A stretch of 64,000 nt of DNA. Origin: Gautieria morchelliformis. Taxonomy: Eukaryota; Basidiomycota; Agaricomycetes; Gomphales; Gomphaceae. A program made the position numbers and the translations under genes. The stretch's first letter is position 1, and each line of letters starts with the position of its first letter. This document shows positions 54,958-64,000 of this stretch, piece after piece. The notes beneath the pieces are model-generated. The model had not been told where the DNA came from and searched no databases. It saw nothing but the letters and a program-made list of their open reading frames with translations. The stretch is taken from positions 78,851 to 142,850 of the forward strand of contig WHVA01000291.1 of NCBI GenBank assembly GCA_015179125.1. The letters run 5' to 3'.

Positions 54958-55082
54958 TGTAAGGGTAAGATGCGATGGGACCGCTGGCCGGTTCCCACGC
55001 ATAAACTATACAGTGGGTCCCTAAGGGGCCCACTGGGATTATGTAATAACTAATGTACATGTAGATACACGGGTTATTTACA
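54958..55082 (-). repeat. Gypsy-2 3' LTR, short (125 bp)
   Basis: On the minus strand it begins TGTAAATAACCCGTG and ends CTTACCCTTACA. The purine tract GTGGGGGAGGG (55083-55093, minus) adjoins it. Limits follow from TG...CA ends and the adjoining tract, since the partner LTR is outside the window. Confidence 0.7.
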
Positions 55083-55403
55083 CCCTCCCCCACTATAGAC
55101 AACTATAGGGGCTAACTACTACTCATAGAGGTCGTCCATGAGGGAGTCCTCTAGAGTGGCCGATACGACGACGTCGTCGTCGTATGGGGCCGGAGGAGCA
55201 CGTGACTCCTCTGGGGGCACCTCCGCGTCATCGGTGGTGATTGGGTGAGGCTGGTCGGCCTCACCACTAGCGGCGGTCTCCGCTTGGGCGCTGGGGCCCG
55301 TGTCCTCGCGGAGCATGGCCTCAACGGCCGGGTCCTCCGTTTGAGGAGGGGGCCGGAAGCGCGCCAGCTCTTGGTCGAGCTGAGTGTGAGTGAGGGGTCA
55401 CGG

Positions 55404-55901
55404 TGTTGAGGACAGGAATTATAGGCAGTAGGTATGGACTTGTTATTCAAAAGAATAGACTAGAAATCAATTCACTCTCTCAGTGAATTTAGTGGTCACT
55501 ATAAATATATTATACACTACCTAGAAATCAATTCACTACAGAGGATTTCTAGGTCAATAAATGCAAAGACTACTAGACTAATTTACTTGCCTCTCTCAGT
55601 GAATTTAGTGGTCACTGAGAGAGGGGGAAATGTGTTCCACTGCGCATGTACTACTACCCAGCCCTTTAGCGCCCAAGAGCTCGCGCGTCGAAGTCATTTC
55701 AGACTCCGCTGGGTGCAGCCGCTTGTGAAAGTAGGAACAACAAGATGAAATAGAGAGATAAGGAATGAGTGGAAAATTTCGAAAATAACCAGAGAAATGG
55801 ATGCATAATACAAGAACAATGTGAGAAGAAATTGGAAGGCCACACAACAAATTGGATATATTATGCTTGATTTTGGTGCAGGAGCATAAATGCACCCAAC
55901 A
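55404..55901 (-). repeat. Copia C' 3' LTR
   Basis: Reverse complement of the copia C LTR with two substitutions noted; ends TGTTGAGGAC (left) and GCACCCAACA (right) on the plus strand. Confidence 0.95.
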
Positions 55902-55914
55902 CGCCCCCTCAAGC

Positions 55915-58900
55915 TTAATATATTCCGATTTGCTCGTTGAGAATCTTCACTCTAGGACTGGGAAGTCCTTTAGTGAGGATATCTGCCAACATTTGTTCGG
56001 TTGGCAAATAAACGAGCTTGGCTTGTTGATTTTTGATTATATCTCGAAGGAAATATAATCGGATGTCGAAATGCTTGGTTCTCGTGTGTTGTTGGGTGCC
56101 ATACGTGATGGCAATGGCTGATTGATTGTCTGAATAAACTTGGATGGGTCTGTTCAGTGGTTGGAATATTTCAGAAATAAAATGGCGCATCCAAAGAGCC
56201 TCTTTGCCCGCATGGGTCAGGGCGACGAATTCGGCTTCAGTTGATGAGAGGGCTACTATCGACTGTTTCTGGCAACTCCATGAAACAGTGGCTCCATCAA
56301 TCTGAAATAAGTATGCCGAATACGAACGCCTATGACTCTGTGAACCCCAATCCGCATCTGAATACCCCATCAAGCCGTCTTGATTTCTTCCAAGTGTGAG
56401 CTTGTAATGCTTCGTGCCTTTCAAATATTTGAAGACACGTTTGACTGCATTCCAGTGTGTGCCACCTGGATTTTCAAGGAATTGCGAGAGTAATGACACC
56501 GCAAATGCAATGTCAGGTCGAGTGGCTACAGCCGCCCACATCAGTGATCCTATAGCTTGCCTGTATGGAAACTTCGACATGGCTTTCTTGCCTCTCTCTG
56601 TAGAAGGACATTGGTCTTTAGATAATTTTACGGCTGGATCAAGAGGTGTAGCATAAGTCTTTGCATCTTCGAGATTAAATTTTTTGATGATCTTCTCGAT
56701 GTATGCAGGTTGTGAAATTGCAATGGTCTTCTTCAGCCAGTCTCTCTCGATTTTGAGATTCAATAGCCAATGAATCTCGCCTAGGTCTTTCATACTGAAG
56801 ACCTGAGCAAGATCTCGTTTGACTTCGTCCAGGACTGATTGATTCTCAGCTGTGATGGTAAGATCGTCCACAGCTGTTGCAATGATCACATGCCCCTTTC
56901 CGCCACGTCTATAAAATACAGCCCCATCTGTGGCTGACGTAGTGAATCCTAACTTGTGGAATTCACCACTTAGACGTTTATACCATTCTCTTCCAGATTG
57001 CTTGAGGCCGTAGAGTGCTTTCTTCAAAAGTAGCACTTCGCCTTTGTCTCCTGACTCATATCCATACGGCTGCTTCATGTAAATAGGTTCGGGCAACGTA
57101 GCATTGAGGTATGCATAGTCCACGTCCATTTGATGAATAGGCCAGTCATTCCTAGCAGCAATGGCACATATGATCCGTAGGGAGGATAACCGAGCAACAG
57201 GTGAGTATGTCTCATCATAGTCGACTCCAAACTTCTGTGTGAAGCCTTGGGCGACCATTCTCGATTTAGGCATTATTGGTTTCCCTTCTGGATTACGCTT
57301 CCAAAGGTAGACCCATTTATTACCGACAATATTGGCTCCAGGAGGTGGTTTGGCTCGTTCCCACACTCCCTTGTCGATTAGGGCCTCATACTCTTTGTCC
57401 ATTGATTTCTTCCATATAGGATTATTCAGAGCTTCGTCTGCATTGCTAGGTTCAATTTGACTCAAATCCGGCGCCTTGTTATTGTTTTGACCGTCGGTTA
57501 GAAACGCACTGATGGCACACTCATAGCTACTGATGCCATCAATCTCGGAGGATAATTCTTGGTCGAATAAAACTTCTTTATGGTCCTCAACGTCCTCGTA
57601 AGCTAGCGTAGTCATATGTGCGCCAGCTTGTCTCTGGGTTTGAGATCTTGTTACGGGACCTGATGGGGCCGGCTGCACTTGTTGTTGACGGATCCTTTCG
57701 CTTCTCCTTATCGGTTCAGCTTCTCTAGGTCTGTCATCAACTCCCTGAATAGGTTGCAGCTTTTCAAGATATTCCTCTGGTGCACTTTCATCAATTTCTT
57801 CGATCTTTGCCTCTTCGCTGACTAAGCGACCGGACACAGGCACTGATGCCGGAATGGCCTTCTTCTCCTCTCTAGACGTAGGTAGCTTGGGTTCCTCAAT
57901 AGAAATGATTGGGACTTTTCCCTTCTTCATCTCTGAATCAAACACAACGTTCCGCTCGACAGAAACTTTGTGCGAGTCAGGCCAATAAACATAATGACCA
58001 TGGCTCTGCGCAGAAATTCCTATCCACCGAGCTCTCTTGGCACGAGCTGCCAATTTATCTCCCTGAGTGATTTTAACATAAATTTCAGTTCCCCACGCGT
58101 GAATGTCTTTGAGATTCGGTTTTTCATGGTGAATCATCTCGTAGGGCGTTTTATCTGGTAGAGCTCTTGTATGCGTCCTATTCCTAAGATAATTGGCATG
58201 CTGTATCGCATAGCCCCATAATATCTTAGGAAGGCCTGATTCTAGCAGCATGGCACGAGTTCTCTCAGTGAGAGTTCGATTCAGGCGTTCCGCAACACCA
58301 TTGGACTCTGGTGTGTCGTGTACCGTCAACTGATGCTTCGTGCCTTGTTTGGCTAGATGCTGTTCGAATTCAGAGCTCATATACTCGCCCCCTCGATCAG
58401 AAACAAGTGCCTTGATGTGCACATTTCTCTGTCGAAGCATTAAAGCCTCGTAGAGCTTGTACTTTGAGAATGCTTCTGATTTGTTCGCCATGAGATAGAT
58501 CACCGATTCTCTTGAGTAGTCATCGATAAAGGAGACATAATATGACTTCTTATCGATCGTGAGGTGTCTTGCAGGTCCCCAGACATCAGAATAAATTCTG
58601 TCACCGAATTTTGATGTTCGGTCTCTGGGTTCTCGAGGAAGAGGTTTGCGCGCAATCTTGGCCTGAATACACGCATCACAGACAATTCTATCGCCTGTGG
58701 AGCTCAGTTCAATGCCCAATATCATGCCATGATTTAATAGATGTTGTAGGGACTTCTGCGAGATGTGCCCCATCTTTTGATGAATTTCCATGGCAGATAA
58801 ACACATATGGGCTTGAGCACTTGGTGACTGGAGGTCTAGTCGATATAAGCCATTGACTTTCGGTGCTTGCATCAATACTTTTCCAGCAGCATTAGATATT

Positions 58901-60159
58901 GTGCATCTCTGGCCACCGAGTCGAATGTCGTAGCCAGCATCATCGCACCGACCGATCGAGACGAGGGTAGCAGCAATTTTGGGTGCATAGTATGTATCTT
59001 GCAACGTGACTTCTACTGTTCTATCTCCAACCTTATTGGATAATACGAGCAGTCCTGAGCCGAAGGCATCAAAGGTACCTTTGTTGGCTGCTCGGATAGT
59101 CCTCGGCTGTGAGAATTGACAGTAGTTCCTCAATAAATTTTTGTGAGGAGTCATATGCGATGTCGTTCCGGTGTCGAGTATGACTATAACTCCTGAGGAT
59201 GTGCTCAAATTGAAATTAGAGCACTCGTCGAAATTGGTGAAGGCAAGATGCCCATCACCACTTTCCTCAGAAGTAGACTCTTCTTCGGCAACATTCGCTT
59301 TTGCTTTACCCTTCTTCTTCTTCTTGCCTTTGGCTTTCTTCTTCTGACGTGGTCCTTGACCTTCTTTACCACCTCCTTTAGCCCAGCAATTTTCGATGGA
59401 ATGTCCAGGCTTTTTGCAGTTGGTGCATACATGCGCCTTCTGCCCCTTCTGGTCCTTCTTAGTAGATGAACCAATAAACACCTGCTCTTCTTGCGGGAGT
59501 GTTTTCTTCCTGTCATACTGAGCCTTTAGTACCCTAATAATATTATCAGGGACCAATGGCATCCCGCATTCTTCAAGCGAAGTTGTAAGGGCATTCATGA
59601 CTGCCTCATAGGATGGTGGAAGTGACGCAAGGATTATGTCCATGAATTCTTCTTCAGAAACTCTAGCTCCCATCTCATTGAGACGAGCATAGAGGTCTTG
59701 GGCCTTGTCCAAGTGATCTCTCAAGTCTCCATCCTCAGGACACCTCATACTGCGAAGCTGTCTCTGTAGGCTGGTGAGGACCATCTTGGGCTTTTTGGTC
59801 ATTTCATTGACCAGTGCATCCCAAGTCTCTTTTGCTGTCTTCTGCTTCTGTAGCATCAGGGCTAATGACTCTGACACTGAGACGATGATTTGGGTCTTGG
59901 CTTGTCCTTCTCTAGCAAGGTATCTCTCCAGCTTCTCCTCGGCCTTATCCATCTGAGTTTCCTCAGCTTCTGTTAGAATATGGCCTGGGGGCATGACTGG
60001 AGGATCAGGAGGTCGAGTGACTCTCCCTTCTACATGCTTGAGCAGATTTTTGGACTCGAAATAGCTGATGAGAGTGGCTCGCCACAATGGCCAATTACTT
60101 CCATCAGTAGCAAGCTTCTCAACACCCAACAGCTTCTCAGAAGTGTCTCCGGGGCCCAT
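55915..60159 (-). CDS. Copia C' gag-pol polyprotein (1414 aa)
   Basis: Same length, start (MGPGDTSEKLLGVEKL), end (NEQIGIY) and all motifs as copia C: CCHC knuckle, VILDTGTTSH protease, YSDVWGP/SDRGGEY/TPESNG integrase, AVDDLTIT reverse transcriptase, and RNase H. Comparing the two protein readings I found no difference, which implies very recent movement of this family, or gene conversion. It sits antisense to nothing: Gypsy-2, its host, is on the same strand. Confidence 0.97.
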   Translation of the reverse strand: MGPGDTSEKLLGVEKLATDGSNWPLWRATLISYFESKNLLKHVEGRVTRPPDPPVMPPGHILTEAEETQMDKAEEKLERYLAREGQAKTQIIVSVSESLALMLQKQKTAKETWDALVNEMTKKPKMVLTSLQRQLRSMRCPEDGDLRDHLDKAQDLYARLNEMGARVSEEEFMDIILASLPPSYEAVMNALTTSLEECGMPLVPDNIIRVLKAQYDRKKTLPQEEQVFIGSSTKKDQKGQKAHVCTNCKKPGHSIENCWAKGGGKEGQGPRQKKKAKGKKKKKGKAKANVAEEESTSEESGDGHLAFTNFDECSNFNLSTSSGVIVILDTGTTSHMTPHKNLLRNYCQFSQPRTIRAANKGTFDAFGSGLLVLSNKVGDRTVEVTLQDTYYAPKIAATLVSIGRCDDAGYDIRLGGQRCTISNAAGKVLMQAPKVNGLYRLDLQSPSAQAHMCLSAMEIHQKMGHISQKSLQHLLNHGMILGIELSSTGDRIVCDACIQAKIARKPLPREPRDRTSKFGDRIYSDVWGPARHLTIDKKSYYVSFIDDYSRESVIYLMANKSEAFSKYKLYEALMLRQRNVHIKALVSDRGGEYMSSEFEQHLAKQGTKHQLTVHDTPESNGVAERLNRTLTERTRAMLLESGLPKILWGYAIQHANYLRNRTHTRALPDKTPYEMIHHEKPNLKDIHAWGTEIYVKITQGDKLAARAKRARWIGISAQSHGHYVYWPDSHKVSVERNVVFDSEMKKGKVPIISIEEPKLPTSREEKKAIPASVPVSGRLVSEEAKIEEIDESAPEEYLEKLQPIQGVDDRPREAEPIRRSERIRQQQVQPAPSGPVTRSQTQRQAGAHMTTLAYEDVEDHKEVLFDQELSSEIDGISSYECAISAFLTDGQNNNKAPDLSQIEPSNADEALNNPIWKKSMDKEYEALIDKGVWERAKPPPGANIVGNKWVYLWKRNPEGKPIMPKSRMVAQGFTQKFGVDYDETYSPVARLSSLRIICAIAARNDWPIHQMDVDYAYLNATLPEPIYMKQPYGYESGDKGEVLLLKKALYGLKQSGREWYKRLSGEFHKLGFTTSATDGAVFYRRGGKGHVIIATAVDDLTITAENQSVLDEVKRDLAQVFSMKDLGEIHWLLNLKIERDWLKKTIAISQPAYIEKIIKKFNLEDAKTYATPLDPAVKLSKDQCPSTERGKKAMSKFPYRQAIGSLMWAAVATRPDIAFAVSLLSQFLENPGGTHWNAVKRVFKYLKGTKHYKLTLGRNQDGLMGYSDADWGSQSHRRSYSAYLFQIDGATVSWSCQKQSIVALSSTEAEFVALTHAGKEALWMRHFISEIFQPLNRPIQVYSDNQSAIAITYGTQQHTRTKHFDIRLYFLRDIIKNQQAKLVYLPTEQMLADILTKGLPSPRVKILNEQIGIY

Positions 60160-60164
60160 AACCC

Positions 60165-60662
60165 TGTTGAGGACAGGAATTATAGGCAGTAGGTATGGAC
60201 TTGTTATTCAAAAGAATAGACTAGAAATCAATTCACTCTCTCAGTGAATTTAGTGGTCACTCTAAATATATTATACACTACCTAGAAATCAATTCACTAC
60301 AGAGGATTTCTAGGTCAATAAATGCAAAGACTACTAGACTAATTTACTTGCCTCTCTCAGTGAATTTAGTGGTCACTGAGAGAGGGGGAAATGTGTTCCA
60401 CTGCGCATGTACTACTACCCGGCCCTTTAGCGCCCAAGAGCTCGCGCGTCGAAGTCATTTCAGACTCCGCTGGGTGCAGCCGCTTGTGAAAGTAGGAACA
60501 ACAAGATGAAATAGAGAGATAAGGAATGAGTGGAAAATTTCGAAAATAACCAGAGAAATGGATGCATAATACAAGAACAATGTGAGAAGAAATTGGAAGG
60601 CCACACAACAAATTGGATATATTATGCTTGATTTTGGTGCAGGAGCATAAATGCACCCAACA
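60165..60662 (-). repeat. Copia C' 5' LTR
   Basis: 498 bp, appears identical to the copia C LTRs. Confidence 0.95.
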
Positions 60663-62484
60663 CACGGTACCGCGGCCCTCACATGGCTGGTCTCGATGAC
60701 CTTTTGTTGGCCCTCACGGGCGGCGGCGCTGAATGCCGCACCGGTGATGCTGCGCTGAACGTAATGTTCAATGCGCGCCGCTCGCTCGCGAGTGACTCCC
60801 GCGTAGCGGGCCAACCATCTCGCAATCTCGGCGAGTGGGATGTCGGGGCCAGCTCGGCCCTCCACAGGGAATGGGCCCGTGATTGAGAGCCGCAGGGTGG
60901 TGCTCTGAGGTGTCAGCACTTCCCTGGCGTCGACGAGGCTCGACCATTGGTCCGTCGAGCCGAAGAGGTCGAGTAGCCTCGCCCTGAGCGGTGATGCGAC
61001 CCCTTTGACCCGGGGTGCAAGGGCCTTCAACCACATCCAGATGTCCATGTCGTCTAGGTTGAAGGTGCCATCCGCGTTGTCACGGATGGCAGAGGGGATT
61101 CCTTCAGGGTTGTGTATCCAACCCCTTAGAATGGCCGCGATGTCGTGCGGGGTACCGCCCGCTATCACGAGACAATCCCTTTTGGGATTGCGAGTGCGTT
61201 GTTCACGCTCAATGCGTTTGAATACACCGATCATCTCGCGTGTACGCGCGATCTGCGGCATTTCTTTTGCCCGCGCTATGAGTTCAACAAAGCGGGGTTC
61301 GTCGAGCGGGCAGACGTCGTACCATTGGGTACGACGTTGTTGGGCCTTTCCTACCGGTCATGGTAGGAGGCCCGTCTTGGAGATCGGTGGATCTCCGAGT
61401 GGGATGAGCCTTCCCTCCCCCAGGTAGGGAGGATGAACCGACTCAACTGTCCCCGCCGGCGGAGGTAGGGTCACACCAGGCCCGATGTACTGGGCCTCGA
61501 CCTGTGCTACCCGCCGCTGAAGGGCGGGGTCGTTGATGGTGTGCGACGATGACGCCGCTAGGTAAGCGCTGATTGCACTTTCCTTCGCAATGGCCAGCCC
61601 ATTGACGGTGTGGAGGGAGCCGCGCAATTTCTTGGGCTTTTTCTTTGGCTGCTCTGCCAGCCGCTGTGCCCATTCGGGGTCGTACGTCTTCCAGACGGAC
61701 GAGTCGGACTCCCATCCATCTAGGACGCCGTACGCAGAGTCGGAAGGTGCGCTCTGTCCTTCCGTTGTTGTCATGGTCGGAGTCGGCGCCGACAATCGGG
61801 ATGCGAGCCCCGATGTTGTGCGTGCCGGCAACGACGCCGTCGCGCGAGGTGAAGATGGCCCGGCCACTGGGTCTGTGGCCGGGTCATGTCGTGGCCTTTT
61901 TGAGGCAGCGTGGACCAGGGTAACCTGGAGCTGGGATGCACTCAGCTGCTGCTCCAGTTCCTTGATCCTGGCACGCTCGGTTACGAGCGCGTCATCGCGG
62001 TCCTCGACCGCACGTTCTAGCTCCTTGACCTCTTTTTTTGAGGTCGTGGACGTCCCGGAGGGGCTCTTCTCGCGCGTCACGCGCGATGCCCCTTGGGAGC
62101 CATCCCCAAGCTGCATCGAGGGCGTCACTGATGTCTTCATCCCGCAACTTGACCTTGCGGGTGCCGGTCGCGGCCCTAAGGTGCACGGCGTAGTCTGCGC
62201 ATGTTGCGCAATCGTCCAGGTGGATGATGGTGAGGGCGTCCTCCCATCCCAGGATCGTCCAGTGCTCCTGGTCTATCGGAGCAAGGAGAATGTCTCGGGG
62301 CCGTTGTTCACGTTGTGGACGTTGACGGGTCAACGTCCATCCCATCTTTGGGGGGCATCATCTTCGTGGGTAGATGATGGTGGTGGTTGCTTCCAAGAAG
62401 CGATGCACCCTCGGAAAGATCCGAGGTGAAAATTTAACCACACCGTGGCCGGCGCGTCACGTGGCCTGCACATGACAGACGTGT

Positions 62485-64000
62485 CTAGTGGCGTCTGGGG
62501 ACGTCGCGTGGCTTGCCCACCCCCCGAAGCTCTAGATAGCTATCCAGGGCTTCAAGGTCCTTGCAGGACGACATGGGTTCCCATGTCACGTCGCCTAGGG
62601 TCCAATGGACCTGGAATTCCAGGTCCGTCGAGTTTATCCATTGATGTGCAATAATCTCGTCGACGAGCCACTCCTCGTCGTCATTTGCTCCGAAGTCATA
62701 AAGTGACTTGGCCTCACGACGAGGGAACAATTCGTCGTTGTTAGCCTCGTATCTCCGTACGATGCTGGAATGGAAGACCGGTGAAATGCGACGGCTTTTC
62801 AGTTCGTCGGGAAGATCAAGGGTGACCGTCAAGGCGTCGTTGTGAGCCTCGACGACGCGGTACGGTCCGATGTACCGTGGGACTAGTTTTCTGGCTCTTC
62901 CTTTCGGGAGAGTTAGGTTTTGTGTCGAAAGGTAGACGCGGTCGTTGGCCGCGTACCTGTCGCTCGCCATACATTTCTTATTTGCGTGAAACGTTTGCGT
63001 CACTCGATGCTCTATGATTGCATCGTGTGTCGCCATCAGGTTCCATTTTGCCTGATGTGTGAACCGGGCCACCCCCTTGAACGGGGTGTCCGCAGCTATG
63101 GGGAGGTCTATCCGCGGCATATAGCCGTGGATCAGCTCGAAAGGTGCGAACCCTGTGGTCACACTGACGTTGCTGTTGAGGGCGACCTCAACCATTGGGC
63201 ATTTCACTGCCCAATCCTTCTGATCATCTCTGACGACCACGCGCAATATCTGGCCGATCGAGTGGTTTGCCCGCTCGGTTGCTCCATCCGTTTGTGGATG
63301 GAAGGCAGTTGACATGAGTCGCTTAGTCCCCATGAGTCGCTGGAGTTCACGCCAGAAGATCGACGTGAACTTTGAGTCTCTGTCCGAGACAATGGAGTCG
63401 GGAACTCCGTGCAGTCGGATGACCTCTTTCAGAAACAGCCAGGCTACTCCCTTGGCTGACATGCTCGTCGTGGTTGGCACGAGGTGTACGAGTGACGTTA
63501 GTCAGTCGATGACTACCATCAGGTAGTCACAGTCGTTGGATTTGGGCAGGGGCCCCATGAAGTCGATGCCAATCGACTGCCATGGCCTATCCGAATGGGT
63601 AGGCTGTGTAGTAGGCCTTTGGCCGTTGTGGCCCGGTTTTCGTCATCTGACACCTCGCGCATGATGTGCAGACAGCTTCTATGTCTGGGTTCATGCCCGG
63701 CCACCAATATGCTCTTCGAACGTAGTTCGAAGTCTTCAGATGGCCGTAGTGGCCGACTATCTGATGTGCCCGATCGATGATAATTTCGATCAGCCTCCTT
63801 CCCCTTGAAGAACAGAGCGGGGGACGGCAATGACTCTTCTTGAGCTGATTCTTAGTCCAGATCAGCCCGTCCCGGATCCCGAATCTCGGTGCCGTCCGGG
63901 TGCGCCATGATCTTTGTGAACATGGTGTCCCTATGGTACGCGTCTCGTAGGACCTTAGACAGGTCTACGCCTTGCTCACGATCCGGCGCAGGGGTGCGCC
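62485..64000 (-). pseudogene. Gypsy-2 pol: integrase with chromodomain, 5' part outside window
   Basis: Read leftward from about 63,780: IIIDRAHQIVGHYGHLKTS, then CTSCARCQMTKTG (zinc-binding HHCC). Then SIGIDFMGPLPKSND (Asp), VSDRDSKFTSIFW (Asp), DGATERANHSIGQIL (Glu), NDRVYLSTQNLTLPKG, SPVFHSSIVRRY and the chromodomain EEWLVDEIIAHQWIN... VHWTLGDVTWEPMSS, stopping at 62485. There is a frameshift near 63,600 and an in-frame TGA at 63,502-63,504 where the family has an Arg codon, so this copy is inactive. Confidence 0.85.

Larger units (their letters stand above)
55404..60662 (-). mobile_element. Intact Ty1/copia element C', second copy of C in opposite orientation
   Basis: Two 498-bp LTRs (55404-55901 and 60165-60662), duplication CACGG on both sides (55399-55403 and 60663-60667), and a polyprotein identical to that of copia C as far as I can read. 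The LTR at 55,404 differs from the other at two seen positions (TATAAATATA against TCTAAATATA; CCCAGCCC against CCCGGCCC). Confidence 0.97.
55119..62345 (-). pseudogene. Accessory coding region of Gypsy-2, downstream of pol in sense, interrupted by copia C'
   Basis: Parts 62345-60663 and 55403-55119 flank copia C'. Starts MGWTLTRQRPQREQRPRD, with EHWTILGWEDALTIIHLDD and KVKLRDEDISDALDAAWGWL. A shift in a run of seven A (minus strand, about 62,034) enters EVKELERAVEDRDDAL and RARIKELEQQLSASQ, a likely coiled coil. Then Pro/Ser/Thr-rich sequence, YGVLDGWESDSSVWKTYDPE, PKKKPKKLRG, and VCPLDEPRFVELIARAKE, IAAILRGWIHNPEGIP, DMDIWMWLKALAPRVKG. The far part ends THTQLDQELARFRPPP...DDLYE. In-frame TGA stops occur at 61,358-61,360 and at the copia C' junction. 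Total potential is about 650 residues. No known domain recognised. Confidence 0.55.
54958..64000 (-). mobile_element. Ty3/gypsy chromovirus (Gypsy-2), 3' part; continues beyond the window
   Basis: Minus-strand order: pol (integrase, chromodomain) from the right edge to 62,485, an accessory coding region, a purine tract, and a 125-bp 3' LTR (54958-55082). Copia C' (55,404-60,662) is nested inside. Its 5' LTR, gag and most of pol lie right of the window, so the TSD (left side GACAG) cannot be tested. Confidence 0.85.

Noticed and set aside
61005-62429. Plus-strand frames of 140 and 279 residues opposite the Gypsy-2 accessory region
   Set aside because: They shadow the minus-strand coding region in a GC-rich sequence and carry no recognisable domain.

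Overview
The window reads as a transposon-rich stretch of a basidiomycete genome, most likely Agaricomycetes. Host genes are cut by many introns of about 45-60 bases. The mobile elements are types common in mushroom-forming fungi: Ty1/copia and chromodomain Ty3/gypsy retrotransposons, a KDZ transposase with CxC cysteine clusters, Tnp2/CACTA remnants and a tyrosine-recombinase-type (DIRS-like) retroelement. No RNA gene, CRISPR array or prokaryotic operon was seen.

Left part (1-15,702): host genes. A ubiquitin-specific protease of the USP48/UBP26 type enters from the left edge (+). A conserved fungal protein of unknown function follows (-, 4.3-7.1 kb), its 5' end lying in a tandem repeat array (7.1-8.1 kb). 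After a repeat- and hairpin-rich gap come RAD54 (+, 13 exons, two GC-AG introns) and a PUS4/TruB tRNA pseudouridine synthase (+). Several one-base frameshifts in the USP gene, and one in an A7 run of RAD54, suggest either decay or consensus errors in the assembly.

Middle part (15.7-42.9 kb): stacked DNA transposons and retroelements. In order: a Harbinger-like transposase fragment joined to a PIF1-helicase fragment; a Tc1/mariner-like transposase split by a 401-bp CACTA-type MITE with a 3-bp target duplication; a cysteine-cluster gene; a KDZ transposase; a truncated copia (A); a full chromodomain gypsy (Gypsy-1, 25,722-33,215); a DIRS-like element; a Tnp2 (CACTA) transposase remnant; and a Ulp1-like protease remnant. 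Gypsy-1 carries, between its pol gene and 3' LTR, an antisense intron-containing gene for a Zn(II)2Cys6-like protein. I consider this the most novel item.

Right part (42.9-64 kb): nested retrotransposons. Copia B (42,935-53,444, TSD GTGTG) is split by an intact copia C (45,699-50,957, TSD GAAGA). A second copy of C (C', 55,404-60,662, TSD CACGG), coding for the same 1414-residue protein, lies in opposite orientation inside Gypsy-2. Gypsy-2 runs off the right edge on the minus strand, has a 125-bp LTR, and carries its own extra coding region downstream of pol, in sense orientation. Gypsy-2 itself appears inserted in a second cysteine-cluster gene (53.8-54.96 kb), a paralogue of the one beside the KDZ element.
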